A stretch of 42,886 nucleotides of DNA, taken from the NCBI GenBank assembly GCA_023390055.1, contig JAEWDP010000013.1, positions 1-42,886 of the forward strand, written 5' to 3'. The DNA is from Pseudomonadota bacterium. GTDB taxonomy: Bacteria > Pseudomonadota > Alphaproteobacteria > Rhizobiales > Rhizobiaceae. Below the pieces are notes generated by a model. It was not told the origin of the DNA. It saw only the letters and a program-made list of their open reading frames with translations, and searched no databases. Position numbers and translations under genes: made by a program. Below, piece by piece: positions 16,704-24,804 of this stretch (position 1 is the stretch's first letter; each line of letters begins with the position of its first letter).

Positions 16704-17474
16704 TCAAGAAGTCGTCGTCACGCCGAAGCGGTATTCAGCCTGCTGGCTTGTCAGTCGTTCACGATAGCGCTGCTGACTGACGACGAGATGAGCGCGCATT
16801 GCCGCTCGGGCAGCATCGGGATCGCGTGCAGAAATTGCCTTGAGGATGGCCAGATGCTCCTGCTGGAGGGTTATCTGATAATCTCGAGACAGTATGCTGT
16901 CCGTACCCCACGGTGAAGTAATATCGCAAGGGATGGCACGCGTGCCGAGCGCATCCAACACTTCGACATAGAATGGATTATTGGTGGCTTCAGCAATTGC
17001 GCGATGGAAAGTGAAGTCGCTGCGGCCTGTCGCGCAGCCCTGGGTCAACCGGGTATCAAATTCAAAGAAAGCTTCCTGAATGGCCGCCTCCTGCGCTGCA
17101 TTCCGACGTTCTGCTGCAAGGCCGGCGCTCTCTATTTCAAGGCCCATTCGTACCTCAATGACATTCAGTGCATGGGAAATCTTCGCGCCGATATCCTGCG
17201 TAATGGAACTGAACGCCATTGCCGGTCGGTTGCATACAAATATGCCGGCGCCCTGACGGGATTCCACCAGCCCGTCAGCGTTCAAGCTGGCGACGGCTTC
17301 GCGAACGACGGTTCGACTGACCTGAAATGTTTCGCTCAACTGGCTTTCGGTAAGAAGCTTGTCTCCCGGGCGGATTTCACCCGAGAGGATCTGTTTGCGC
17401 AGCGTTGATGCTACGTGCTCAGATAGCTTGGGTCTTCTTTCCTGCTTGGTCGGAGCACTGTTGTCGGCTGGCAT
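16704..17474 (-). CDS. GntR-family (FadR/FCD) transcriptional regulator of the uronate operon
   Basis: The 256-aa regulator has an N-terminal winged helix (about residues 16-80: SGEIRPGDKLLTESQLSE, VSRTVVREAVASLNADGLV) and an all-helical FCD ligand domain whose metal/ligand His lies in DFTFHRAIAEATNNPFY. I chose the ATG at 17472-17474 because AGGAAG precedes it and it starts just after the TRAP M gene; a longer frame would overlap that gene. It sits inside the operon it probably controls, between transporter and isomerase genes. Hexuronates or their keto derivatives are the likely effectors. Confidence 0.85.
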   Translation of the reverse strand: MPADNSAPTKQERRPKLSEHVASTLRKQILSGEIRPGDKLLTESQLSETFQVSRTVVREAVASLNADGLVESRQGAGIFVCNRPAMAFSSITQDIGAKISHALNVIEVRMGLEIESAGLAAERRNAAQEAAIQEAFFEFDTRLTQGCATGRSDFTFHRAIAEATNNPFYVEVLDALGTRAIPCDITSPWGTDSILSRDYQITLQQEHLAILKAISARDPDAARAAMRAHLVVSQQRYRERLTSQQAEYRFGVTTTS

Positions 17475-17482
17475 GTTTCTTC

Positions 17483-18763
17483 CTAATTGAATACGCTCGG
17501 TAACCAGAGTGATAGTGCAGGTACATATGTAACGAGACCGAGTACGACGATGCTGGCGAGGTAGAAGGGCCAGACTGAACGCATGGCTTCCCAGACGGTG
17601 ATCTTGCCGACCGCACATGCCACAAATTGGACTGCACCCACTGGCGGAGTGTTCAGTCCAATACCCAGATTGAGGATCAGGATCACCCCGAAATGCACCG
17701 GATCAACACCGTAGGCAACGACGACTGGCAGGAATATCGGCGTGCAGATGATGATCATCGGCCCCATATCCATGAAAGTGCCCAGTATCAACATCAAGAT
17801 GTTGAGCAAAAGTAGGATGGTCAGAGGATCCTGCGATATGTGATTTAGTAGTTCAACCAGCTGTGCAGGTACCCTCAAATAGGCCATAAGCCAGGAAAAG
17901 GATGCCGCAGTGCCGAGGATCAGGAGAACCATCGCCGTGGTTCGCACGGCACCAAGCGTTGCATGCACGAATGTCTTCCAGTCCAACGATCGATATACGA
18001 AGAGTGTGACAAGAAATGCATAGCCAACAGCGATGCAAGAACTCTCTGTTGCAGTAAAAATTCCGGACCGGACCCCACCGAATATGATCACGATAAGCAT
18101 CAGGCCTGGTAGTGAATTCATAAAGTAGTAGCCGATCCGCCCAAAGCCGGGAAAAGGCTCGGTTGGATACCCGCGGGAGCGGGCGACAAAATATGCAGTG
18201 ATCATCAGGGCTGCTGCAAAGAGCAATCCCGGAATGATGCCGGCGGTGAAGAGGTCAGCGATGGAGATCTTTCCGCCGGCTGCGATCGAGTAGATGATCA
18301 TATTGTGTGATGGCGGCATCAACAATGCGATGAGAGCCGCCATTGACGTGATATTCACCGCGTAATCGGTTCCGTATCCCCGGGCCTTCATTTGCGGGAT
18401 CATAAGGCCGCCCACAGCGGCAGCCTCGGCAACCGCCGAGCCCGAAATGCCTCCAAACAAAGTGGATGCCGCAATGTTAACTTGGCCGAGGCCACCGCGC
18501 ACATGCCCGATCATTGAGCCGGCAAAGGAAACGATGCGCTGCGCAATCCCACCGCGAACCATCAGGTCGCCTGCATAGATAAAGAACGGAATAGCAAGCA
18601 GTGTAAACACGCTCATGCCGGAATTCATCTGTTGAAAGATCACGAGCGGCGGAAGCCCCATATAGAGCACTGTCAGAAAGCTGGCAACGCCGAGACAGAA
18701 GGCAATCGGAGTGCCGATAAACATCAAAGCGGTAAAAGTACCGAACAAGATCCAGTACGCCAT
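17483..18763 (-). CDS. TRAP transporter large permease (DctM type)
   Basis: The 426-aa membrane protein has about 11-12 hydrophobic segments, the sodium-coupled channel subunit of a tripartite ATP-independent periplasmic transporter. Typical features are GGISGSAVAEAAAVGGLMIP and GVRSGIFTATESSCIAV, each near a helix break. I chose the ATG at 18761-18763 because AGGAGG lies 7 nt upstream; an ATG two codons earlier is only 1 nt from it. It follows the small permease by 2 nt. Together with the P and Q genes it should import hexuronates, judged from uxaC and kduI around it. Confidence 0.92.
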   Translation of the reverse strand: MAYWILFGTFTALMFIGTPIAFCLGVASFLTVLYMGLPPLVIFQQMNSGMSVFTLLAIPFFIYAGDLMVRGGIAQRIVSFAGSMIGHVRGGLGQVNIAASTLFGGISGSAVAEAAAVGGLMIPQMKARGYGTDYAVNITSMAALIALLMPPSHNMIIYSIAAGGKISIADLFTAGIIPGLLFAAALMITAYFVARSRGYPTEPFPGFGRIGYYFMNSLPGLMLIVIIFGGVRSGIFTATESSCIAVGYAFLVTLFVYRSLDWKTFVHATLGAVRTTAMVLLILGTAASFSWLMAYLRVPAQLVELLNHISQDPLTILLLLNILMLILGTFMDMGPMIIICTPIFLPVVVAYGVDPVHFGVILILNLGIGLNTPPVGAVQFVACAVGKITVWEAMRSVWPFYLASIVVLGLVTYVPALSLWLPSVFN

Positions 18764-18765
18764 GA

Positions 18766-19353
18766 TCATGCCTCCTTAATCGCATCGAGTGCTTCGGTCA
18801 CTTCATCCTCGACTTCGCTGTCCACGTCATAGCCGTAGAGACGCAGTACGATCCGCTCGACAGCAAACAGGCTAATCAGGATGCCGCCGCCAACCAGCGG
18901 CAGGTAACGGATGCCTTCCGGAACCCCGAGAGCCGGCATTCGAGCGGGCCACTGGAGCAGTACGAGCTGTACGCCGTAGATGATCATGCCGATCGAGAAG
19001 GCTAGGACGACCACATCCGAGATCGTTCTCAGGTACTTCTTGCCGCCGGGAGGCAGCACATAGAGCAGTACGTCAAAGCCGAGATGGTAGTTCTCCCGGA
19101 CACCAACGGCTGCCCCAAGGAAAATGAACCAGCTCATCAATAAGACAGCAGTGATCTCGGTCCAGGTATTGGTCCAGTTGAGAACATATCGGACGAACAC
19201 CTGCCATGTGACGATGCACGTCATGACGACAAGTGCGATGCCAGCGATGTAAAGCGCCCAGTCGCATATTGTTTTGAGCACGCGTGCGAAACCTTCGATC
19301 CTTGGCGCTTCGGCCGTCGGAGCTGTCTCGCGGAGGATCTTCGCCTCTGCCAT
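18766..19353 (-). CDS. TRAP transporter small permease (DctQ type)
   Basis: The 195-aa protein has four predicted transmembrane helices. WQVFVRYVLNWTNTWTEI, with the conserved Arg-Tyr and the following Trp-x-Glu, is characteristic of the DctQ family. I chose the ATG at 19351-19353 because AGGA lies 8 nt upstream; an ATG two codons earlier is only 2 nt from it. The C-terminal tail is acidic (SEVEDEVTEALDAIKEA). It lies between the P and M genes of the TRAP system. Confidence 0.9.
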   Translation of the reverse strand: MAEAKILRETAPTAEAPRIEGFARVLKTICDWALYIAGIALVVMTCIVTWQVFVRYVLNWTNTWTEITAVLLMSWFIFLGAAVGVRENYHLGFDVLLYVLPPGGKKYLRTISDVVVLAFSIGMIIYGVQLVLLQWPARMPALGVPEGIRYLPLVGGGILISLFAVERIVLRLYGYDVDSEVEDEVTEALDAIKEA

Positions 19354-19384
19354 ATCCATTTTCCTGGTATAGAATCAAGGTGCT

Positions 19385-19412
19385 ACAGGGGACGGGAGTA
19401 CCCGTCCCCTGT
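19385..19412 (-). terminator. Strong stem-loop between the TRAP P and Q genes
   Basis: A perfect 12-bp inverted repeat, ACAGGGGACGGG (19385-19396) and CCCGTCCCCTGT (19401-19412), encloses a 4-nt loop. It starts 6 nt after the stop of the binding-protein gene, and the small permease begins about 30 nt further on. No T-tract follows on the minus strand. It probably protects or partly terminates the mRNA so that the binding protein outnumbers the permeases. Confidence 0.65.
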
Positions 19413-19417
19413 TTATG

Positions 19418-20395
19418 TCACGGTGTTTCTTGAATGCGCTTTACGAGATCCTGCAATTTCGGATCCGTGACGTGTTTCTCATAGACGGGCTTCATTGCAT
19501 CGATGAAGGCCTGTTTGTCAGGCTGCGTGATTGTCGAGCCGGATGCTTCAACAGTTTCACGTGACTTTGCAACCTGGGCATCCCAAAGTTCGTATTGCTT
19601 CTGGATGCTGTCCTTCGCAGCCTGTTTAATGATTGCCTGGTCCTCAGAAGAAAGCTTGTCCCAGGTCACTTTCGACATCACCAGGACTTCCGGCACGATC
19701 AGGTGTTCATCAAGCGAGAAGTATTTTGCGACTTCGGCATGCTTGGCGGTATCGTAGCTTGGGAAATTGTTCTCAGCACCGTCGATGACCCCGGTTTCGA
19801 TACCGGTGTAGACTTCACCGTATGGCATTGGTGTTGCGCTGGCACCGAGAGCGGCTACCATGTCGACGAAGATGTCGGACTGCATCACCCGAAATTTCAT
19901 CCCGTGCAAGTCTTCAACGGTATTGATGGGTTTGCTGGAGTTGTAGAACGACCGGGCACCCCCGTCGTAAAATGCAAGCCCAACAACGCCATGCGGCTCA
20001 AACGCTGCAAGAATTTCATCGCCGATCGGACCGTTCATGACCTTGCGTGCATGTTCGACCGAGCGGAAGATGTACGGTAGTGAGGGAACTGTGGTTTCGG
20101 GAATCAGGCCATTCCACGGTCCCAGGGAAACTCGGTTTAGGTCGATCACGCCGGTGCGGACCTGTTCGATTGTATCCGCTTCCTGACCCAATTGTGAAGA
20201 ATGGTAAACTTCAACTGTGTATCGGCCGTCAGTCCGTTCCTCGACCAACTCTCCGAAGTACTTTACCGCTTCAACAGTCGGGTAACCGTCCGGATGTGTG
20301 TCCGCGGACCGTAATACGGTTTGCGCTGTAGCCGTTCCGGCCAGCAGTGACGCTGCGACCGTCATAAACGCAGCAAACTTTCCAATATGCAACAT
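19418..20395 (-). CDS. TRAP transporter substrate-binding protein (DctP type), probably hexuronate
   Basis: The 325-aa protein has a Sec signal peptide cleaved near ATA|Q (residue 24). TRAP P-subunit hallmarks are the Arg in GMKFRVMQSDIF, which usually binds the substrate carboxylate, and the GEVYTGIETGVIDGAENNFPSY block. GGGAGGAG precedes the ATG. The mature protein resembles the P-subunits that bind glucuronate or galacturonate, and the uxaC gene upstream and kduI/kdgF downstream support that ligand. It is followed by a strong hairpin before the permease genes. Confidence 0.9.
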   Translation of the reverse strand: MLHIGKFAAFMTVAASLLAGTATAQTVLRSADTHPDGYPTVEAVKYFGELVEERTDGRYTVEVYHSSQLGQEADTIEQVRTGVIDLNRVSLGPWNGLIPETTVPSLPYIFRSVEHARKVMNGPIGDEILAAFEPHGVVGLAFYDGGARSFYNSSKPINTVEDLHGMKFRVMQSDIFVDMVAALGASATPMPYGEVYTGIETGVIDGAENNFPSYDTAKHAEVAKYFSLDEHLIVPEVLVMSKVTWDKLSSEDQAIIKQAAKDSIQKQYELWDAQVAKSRETVEASGSTITQPDKQAFIDAMKPVYEKHVTDPKLQDLVKRIQETP

Positions 20396-20430
20396 GGTCT
20401 CCTCCCGTTACGTTCTGGCGCTATGCGCCC

Positions 20431-21840
20431 TCAAAGCCGATACGCGTTCTTTGCGAGCGTATAGGCAAGCTCCCCGGCCAGTTCGAAAGCCTCCTCCTCC
20501 CTGAGCCGGTGCTCGGCGACGAGCCGCGCCAGAAATGCGCAGTCTACCCGCCGGGCAATATCGTGACGCGCCGGTATCGAAGGGAAGGCGCGCGTATCGT
20601 CATTGAAACCAACCGTATTGTAAAAGCCAGCGGTTTCGGTCGTCATTTCGCGGAAGCGTCGCATCCCTTCCGGGCTGTCGTGAAACCACCAGGCTGGCCC
20701 CAGGCGCAACGCAGGATAGACGCCTGCCAATGGTGCCAATTCTCGAGAATAGGATGTCTCATCCAATGTGAAGAGTACGACAGTCAGGTCGGGCTCGAGG
20801 CCTACCGCATCCAGAAGCGGCTTCAGTGCGCTTACGTAATCGGTACGGCGGGGAATGTCGAAACCCATATCTCGACCGTGACGGGCGAGCACAGATGGTG
20901 AATGATTGCGTTGGGAACCGGGATGTATCTGCAGCACCAAGCCGTCATCGAGGCTCATTTTTGCCATCTCTGTCAGCATCTGTGCGCGGAAGAGCTGACG
21001 CTCGACCGGGTCGGCTTTATGCGTCCTTACCTTGTCAAAAAGGCTGGCAGCCGCGGAAGGATCCAGGTTGGCGGTGTCGGCAGTAATGTGCCCATGGTCT
21101 GAAGAGGTTGCACCGAACAGCTTGAAATATTCACGGCGCTTGCGGTGAGCGACAAGATAACCCTGCCATGTTCCCGTGTCTTCGCCGGTTATGTCGCCAA
21201 GTTGATCGACATTGTCCGCAAAACCCTCAAAGTCAGGATCGACAACGGCGTCAGGACGATAGGCCGTCACGACACGTCCGCCCCAGTCACTGTCCCGGAT
21301 CATTTTGTGCCAGCGGAGGTCATCCAGTGCGCCTTCCGTTGTGGCGATCACTTCGATGTTGAACCTCTTGAAAAGTGCGCGTGGACGATACTCGGGCTGG
21401 TGGAGCTTTTCGGAAATCTGATCATAGATGTTATCGGCGGTTGTTGCATCCAGCCGTTCTTGGACGCCAAATAATGATGACAGTACATAATCCATCCAAA
21501 GGCGCGTCGGTGTAGCGCGGAAAAGGAAGTAGTTCTGGGCAAATATCTTCCAAATGCGACGTCCGTCAGTCTGAACGGTTGATTCATCGATCCGGCGAAC
21601 GCCGAGATCCTCCAGGCGAATACCTTGACTGAAAAGCATACGGAAAATGTAGTGGTCCGGCACGATTAGCAACTGAGCCGGATCAGGAAAAGCTTCGTCC
21701 AAAGCGTACCACCGAGGGTCCGTATGGCCGTGAGGGCTGATGATTGGTAAATCTGCGACCGTCTGGTAGAGGGCGCGGGCTATCGACCGCGCGCTGCTAT
21801 CTGTCGGAAACAAGACGTCTGGATGCACAAGTGAGGCCAT
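20431..21840 (-). CDS. uxaC: UxaC, uronate isomerase
   Basis: The 469-aa amidohydrolase-superfamily isomerase interconverts D-glucuronate/D-fructuronate and D-galacturonate/D-tagaturonate. The metal-binding start PHGHTDPRWYALDEAFPDPAQ, IHPGSQRNHSP, and the late block GFNDDTRAFPSIPARHD are typical. Length equals E. coli UxaC (about 470 aa). GGAGGAG lies 10 nt upstream of the ATG. It is the first gene of the minus-strand uronate operon, opposite the Gfo/Idh gene across a 136-bp control region with palindromes. UxaB, UxuB and UxuA are not in the window. Confidence 0.95.
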   Translation of the reverse strand: MASLVHPDVLFPTDSSARSIARALYQTVADLPIISPHGHTDPRWYALDEAFPDPAQLLIVPDHYIFRMLFSQGIRLEDLGVRRIDESTVQTDGRRIWKIFAQNYFLFRATPTRLWMDYVLSSLFGVQERLDATTADNIYDQISEKLHQPEYRPRALFKRFNIEVIATTEGALDDLRWHKMIRDSDWGGRVVTAYRPDAVVDPDFEGFADNVDQLGDITGEDTGTWQGYLVAHRKRREYFKLFGATSSDHGHITADTANLDPSAAASLFDKVRTHKADPVERQLFRAQMLTEMAKMSLDDGLVLQIHPGSQRNHSPSVLARHGRDMGFDIPRRTDYVSALKPLLDAVGLEPDLTVVLFTLDETSYSRELAPLAGVYPALRLGPAWWFHDSPEGMRRFREMTTETAGFYNTVGFNDDTRAFPSIPARHDIARRVDCAFLARLVAEHRLREEEAFELAGELAYTLAKNAYRL

Positions 21841-21891
21841 GCTGGTTGTCGCTCCTCCATCGACACGTTATCGCTAAAACGGAGAGCACCC

Positions 21892-21930
21892 GTATGTCAA
21901 CATACAAAAATTAGTATCTTGTATGACAAG
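21892..21930. promoter_or_regulatory. Candidate GntR-type operators between uxaC and the Gfo/Idh gene
   Basis: Two palindromes lie in the divergent control region: GTATGT-CA-ACATAC (21892-21905) and CTTGT-ATG-ACAAG (21918-21930). They share an inverted CATACAA/TTGTATG pair (21901-21907, 21921 region). Short symmetrical GTATGAC-like sites are common for FCD-type GntR regulators, and one is encoded in the operon. They lie 52-90 bp upstream of uxaC and 47-85 bp upstream of the oxidoreductase, so both genes could be co-regulated. Confidence 0.5.
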
Positions 21931-21976
21931 TTTGGATAAGCCCTGTCTTCAGACGCCATGGCGAGGAGAAATTTTT

Positions 21977-22990
21977 ATGCGAACTGCGATTATCGGCCTT
22001 GGAATGGCCTGTGCTCCACATGTTCAGAGTCTAATTGACCTGAAGGATCACGTTGAAGTCGCTGCCGCATACAGTCCGACTCTTGAAAGAAGGAATTCCT
22101 TTGTTGCACGTTGGGATATGCCTGTATGTGACGATCTGGAAGCGATATTTTGTGACCCATCGATCAATACGGTGCTCGTTTTAGCACCTCCCAACTGCCA
22201 CCTTGAACTTGTCGAACGTGCGGCTGCCGCGGGAAAGCATGTGCTTTTGGAAAAGCCGCTTGAGATTTCGATGGAGCGGGCCGAAGCTGTTGTCAGTGCT
22301 GCAGAACGGGCGAACATCAAGCTCGGCGTTGTTCTGCAGCATCGTTTTCGACCGGTCAGCGTCGCGCTGTCTAAAATCGTTTCAGATGGCCGCCTTGGTC
22401 AGATTGTCGGGGCATCGGCACGCCTGTCGAATTGGCGCCCGCAGAGCTATTATGACGAACCGGGCCGCGGGACGAAGGCGAGGGATGGCGGTGGCGTATT
22501 GCTGACCCAGGGGATCCATACGTTAGATCTTCTGATTTCATTGGCCGGCACTCCGGTTGAGGCCGTTGCGTATGCCGTCACCACCCCTATTCACCAGATG
22601 GAAACAGAGGATATGGTCGCAGGCGCTGTCCGGTTTTCGAATCATTCTCTTGGAACTATCAGTGCGACAACTTGCAATTATCCCGGAATACCTGACGAAA
22701 TTGAAGTGATCGGCACCATGGGAACGGCCAGGATTGAAGGTTCTCGCTTGATTGCGAAATTCCACGATGGAACGGAAATGACGCTCGACGATGGTGACGC
22801 TGGCGGTGGTGCCGGTTCAGATCCGATGGCGTTCTCGCATCTACATCATAGGGAGGTGTTGCATGATTTCGTCAATTCAATTGGCAAGAATATCCAACCG
22901 AAAGTAAGCGGTCGCGAGGCGCTCAAAGTCCACAGGTTGATTGACGCGTTGTTGCGGTCTGCAAGTAGCGGACAACGCGAGGCGGTCTGA
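21977..22990 (+). CDS. Gfo/Idh/MocA-family NAD(P)-dependent oxidoreductase
   Basis: The 337-aa protein has an N-terminal Rossmann fold (AIIGLGMACAPH), the family EKP motif at E92-K93-P94 (LLEKPLEIS) with the catalytic Lys, and the block GGGVLLTQGIHTLDLL with H181. I chose the ATG at 21977 because GAGGAGA lies 8 nt upstream; an earlier ATG at 21923 falls inside a palindrome and gives an atypical N-terminus. The substrate is probably a sugar, sugar acid or lactone. Divergence from uxaC suggests a step in uronate metabolism, perhaps oxidation or reduction of an imported uronic acid; this is inference. Confidence 0.85.
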   Translation: MRTAIIGLGMACAPHVQSLIDLKDHVEVAAAYSPTLERRNSFVARWDMPVCDDLEAIFCDPSINTVLVLAPPNCHLELVERAAAAGKHVLLEKPLEISMERAEAVVSAAERANIKLGVVLQHRFRPVSVALSKIVSDGRLGQIVGASARLSNWRPQSYYDEPGRGTKARDGGGVLLTQGIHTLDLLISLAGTPVEAVAYAVTTPIHQMETEDMVAGAVRFSNHSLGTISATTCNYPGIPDEIEVIGTMGTARIEGSRLIAKFHDGTEMTLDDGDAGGGAGSDPMAFSHLHHREVLHDFVNSIGKNIQPKVSGREALKVHRLIDALLRSASSGQREAV

Positions 22991-23108
22991 ACTTATGCTC
23001 AGGGGCCTGTGGAGATGAACGCCTTGGTGCGGTTCGAAAGCTGCGCGTGAAACGGGCCCTGGTGAAGCTGAAACCGAACTGGCTGCCTCACCACAGAGCT
23101 TCATTAAG

Positions 23109-24797
23109 CTAGGGAAAGATTTGTGTTGGTTTCGCAGAGCGGCCTCCACTGAATGCGCGAACAAATCGTTCTCGTAACCTGTCCATTCGTAGAGACGGCA
23201 GGTCGGACGCAGGTATCATTCCTTCGGTCCATTCGAAGTGTGCGATGCGTTTGAGCAGCACCGGAGGGCCTATGATGTGAATTGGAACATCACGTGACGC
23301 ACTATCTCCCGTTACAAGCCCTGCTGGCTGGTGATCGCCAAGTAATAGGAACAGCGTGTTTCGACCAAATCGTGGAATATAGGAGGATAGTACCTGCAAC
23401 ACATAGTCGATGGATGCGCAGTACTGACTGCGTACTCGATCAGGATCCGACCAGACAACGGATGGTGGATCTCCTGATATCGCCTGGTCATCGAAGATCC
23501 GGCCATCTGCGACATTGGTCCAGTCAACCAAGGTCGGGACCGGTGTCCACGGTGCATGACTAGATATAAGAGCGATCTCTGCCATGACAGGTGAATGCCC
23601 GGCACCTCGATGCAGGCGTTCGAATGCGGATAAGGTGTACTGGTCGGGCATTGTCACCCAATTGAAGGGCTTGCCGCGATAACCGAGGCCTGTGGCATTT
23701 CTTATGGTGTCGTAGCCGAAATAGGAACTCTCAGGCCATTCCCTGGTAATTGCGGGCATGACTGCAACGGTCTGCCAACCGGCCCTTTGAAACAGAGCGT
23801 TGAGGGAAGGGCGATGACTTGTGATCATCCTGTCGTAGCGAGCCTGATTGTTGGTCCACAGGCCGGACAGAAGCGTACCATGAGCAAGCCAGCTCAAGCC
23901 CGCCACTGTGGGAGATGTCAACCATCCACTGCGAGCTTTCAGCCCCGCCGACGATACCTTTTGTTCCATTTCGCGCAACCGAGCCTGAATGGTTGACGCA
24001 AAAGCTGGATTTTCCACTGCGCTGCGACCGTAGGACTCAATGAAAATGAAGATGACGTCCATGCCCGCAAGATATGAGAAATGCTTGCGGAACGGCAGGT
24101 CACCGAGCGGATCGGACTCCAGCTCTTGCTCGAAACGGACCAGATCATTGATGGATCCTTGGATAGTTGAAGCACGGTTTGTAACGTAGGTCACAATGCC
24201 GGCAGACAGTGGCATGGAGACCGGTGCAGTCAGCATGAATGTCCCGATCAGGAGGCCCACCACCGTCGAGGCGCCCAAAGCTCGGGTGCCGAAGCGGGAT
24301 AAAGTTCTAAAGCCGCCCAAAGACCAGAGCAGGCTGAGGCCGGTCAGAAGCCAAACTACAAGGCTGGCAACTACCAGGACTATCGCATGAAGTCTGCCGA
24401 TTGACCTGCTCAACAGGTCCCAGCCGTCCAACATGAGCTTGAAGTCCAGATAAGGATTGAAAGGTCGCTGGAACGCCAGGTCGGTGCCGATGTCGGCAAG
24501 TTTCAGGAACAAGATCAACAACAAGCAGGCAGTGGTCGCAAGTCGAAAGATCGGATAGAGGGTTCTAGGCACCAGCAGTGCAGCAAGGGTCAGCCACAGA
24601 ATTTCCAATGGAAACCTTGGGTGGAACGTGTCTGAACCGGAAAAGTGCGCTGGCAGGCCAAGGATGATCGTTCCTGTTGTGAACAACACCGCAATACGTA
24701 GCCATGATGATGTTTGTGGACGTAACGGACTGTCGTCGTCCCGCTTGATATCCGGTCGCTTGCGCAGGAGGTTGTCTGGAAGTCTCGTGCCGCCCAT
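23109..24797 (-). CDS. Membrane-anchored sulfatase/alkaline-phosphatase-superfamily protein (phosphoglycerol-transferase-like)
   Basis: The product is about 562 aa: an N-terminal region with four to five membrane helices (roughly residues 35-210), then a periplasmic alkaline-phosphatase/sulfatase-fold domain with DVIFIFIESYGRS (metal Glu), a Ser/Thr-rich segment SPTVAGLSWLAHGTLLSG where the nucleophile should lie, and LLLGDHQPAG (metal Asp-His). This build matches LtaS/MdoB/EptA-like enzymes, which move phosphoglycerol or phosphoethanolamine between membrane lipids and glycans. The start is uncertain: the ATG at 24795-24797 begins 7 bp after the upstream gene, but a TTG (24893) and an ATG (24869) inside that gene are also in frame. 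It is paired with a CDP-alcohol phosphatidyltransferase, which could make its lipid donor. Confidence 0.75.
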   Translation of the reverse strand: MGGTRLPDNLLRKRPDIKRDDDSPLRPQTSSWLRIAVLFTTGTIILGLPAHFSGSDTFHPRFPLEILWLTLAALLVPRTLYPIFRLATTACLLLILFLKLADIGTDLAFQRPFNPYLDFKLMLDGWDLLSRSIGRLHAIVLVVASLVVWLLTGLSLLWSLGGFRTLSRFGTRALGASTVVGLLIGTFMLTAPVSMPLSAGIVTYVTNRASTIQGSINDLVRFEQELESDPLGDLPFRKHFSYLAGMDVIFIFIESYGRSAVENPAFASTIQARLREMEQKVSSAGLKARSGWLTSPTVAGLSWLAHGTLLSGLWTNNQARYDRMITSHRPSLNALFQRAGWQTVAVMPAITREWPESSYFGYDTIRNATGLGYRGKPFNWVTMPDQYTLSAFERLHRGAGHSPVMAEIALISSHAPWTPVPTLVDWTNVADGRIFDDQAISGDPPSVVWSDPDRVRSQYCASIDYVLQVLSSYIPRFGRNTLFLLLGDHQPAGLVTGDSASRDVPIHIIGPPVLLKRIAHFEWTEGMIPASDLPSLRMDRLRERFVRAFSGGRSAKPTQIFP

Positions 24798-24804
24798 GCT
24801 CGCA

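Noticed and set aside
16257..16916. Plus-strand open frame of 219 codons antisense to kduI and the GntR gene
   Set aside because: Both opposite genes have clear catalytic or DNA-binding motifs; this frame has none.
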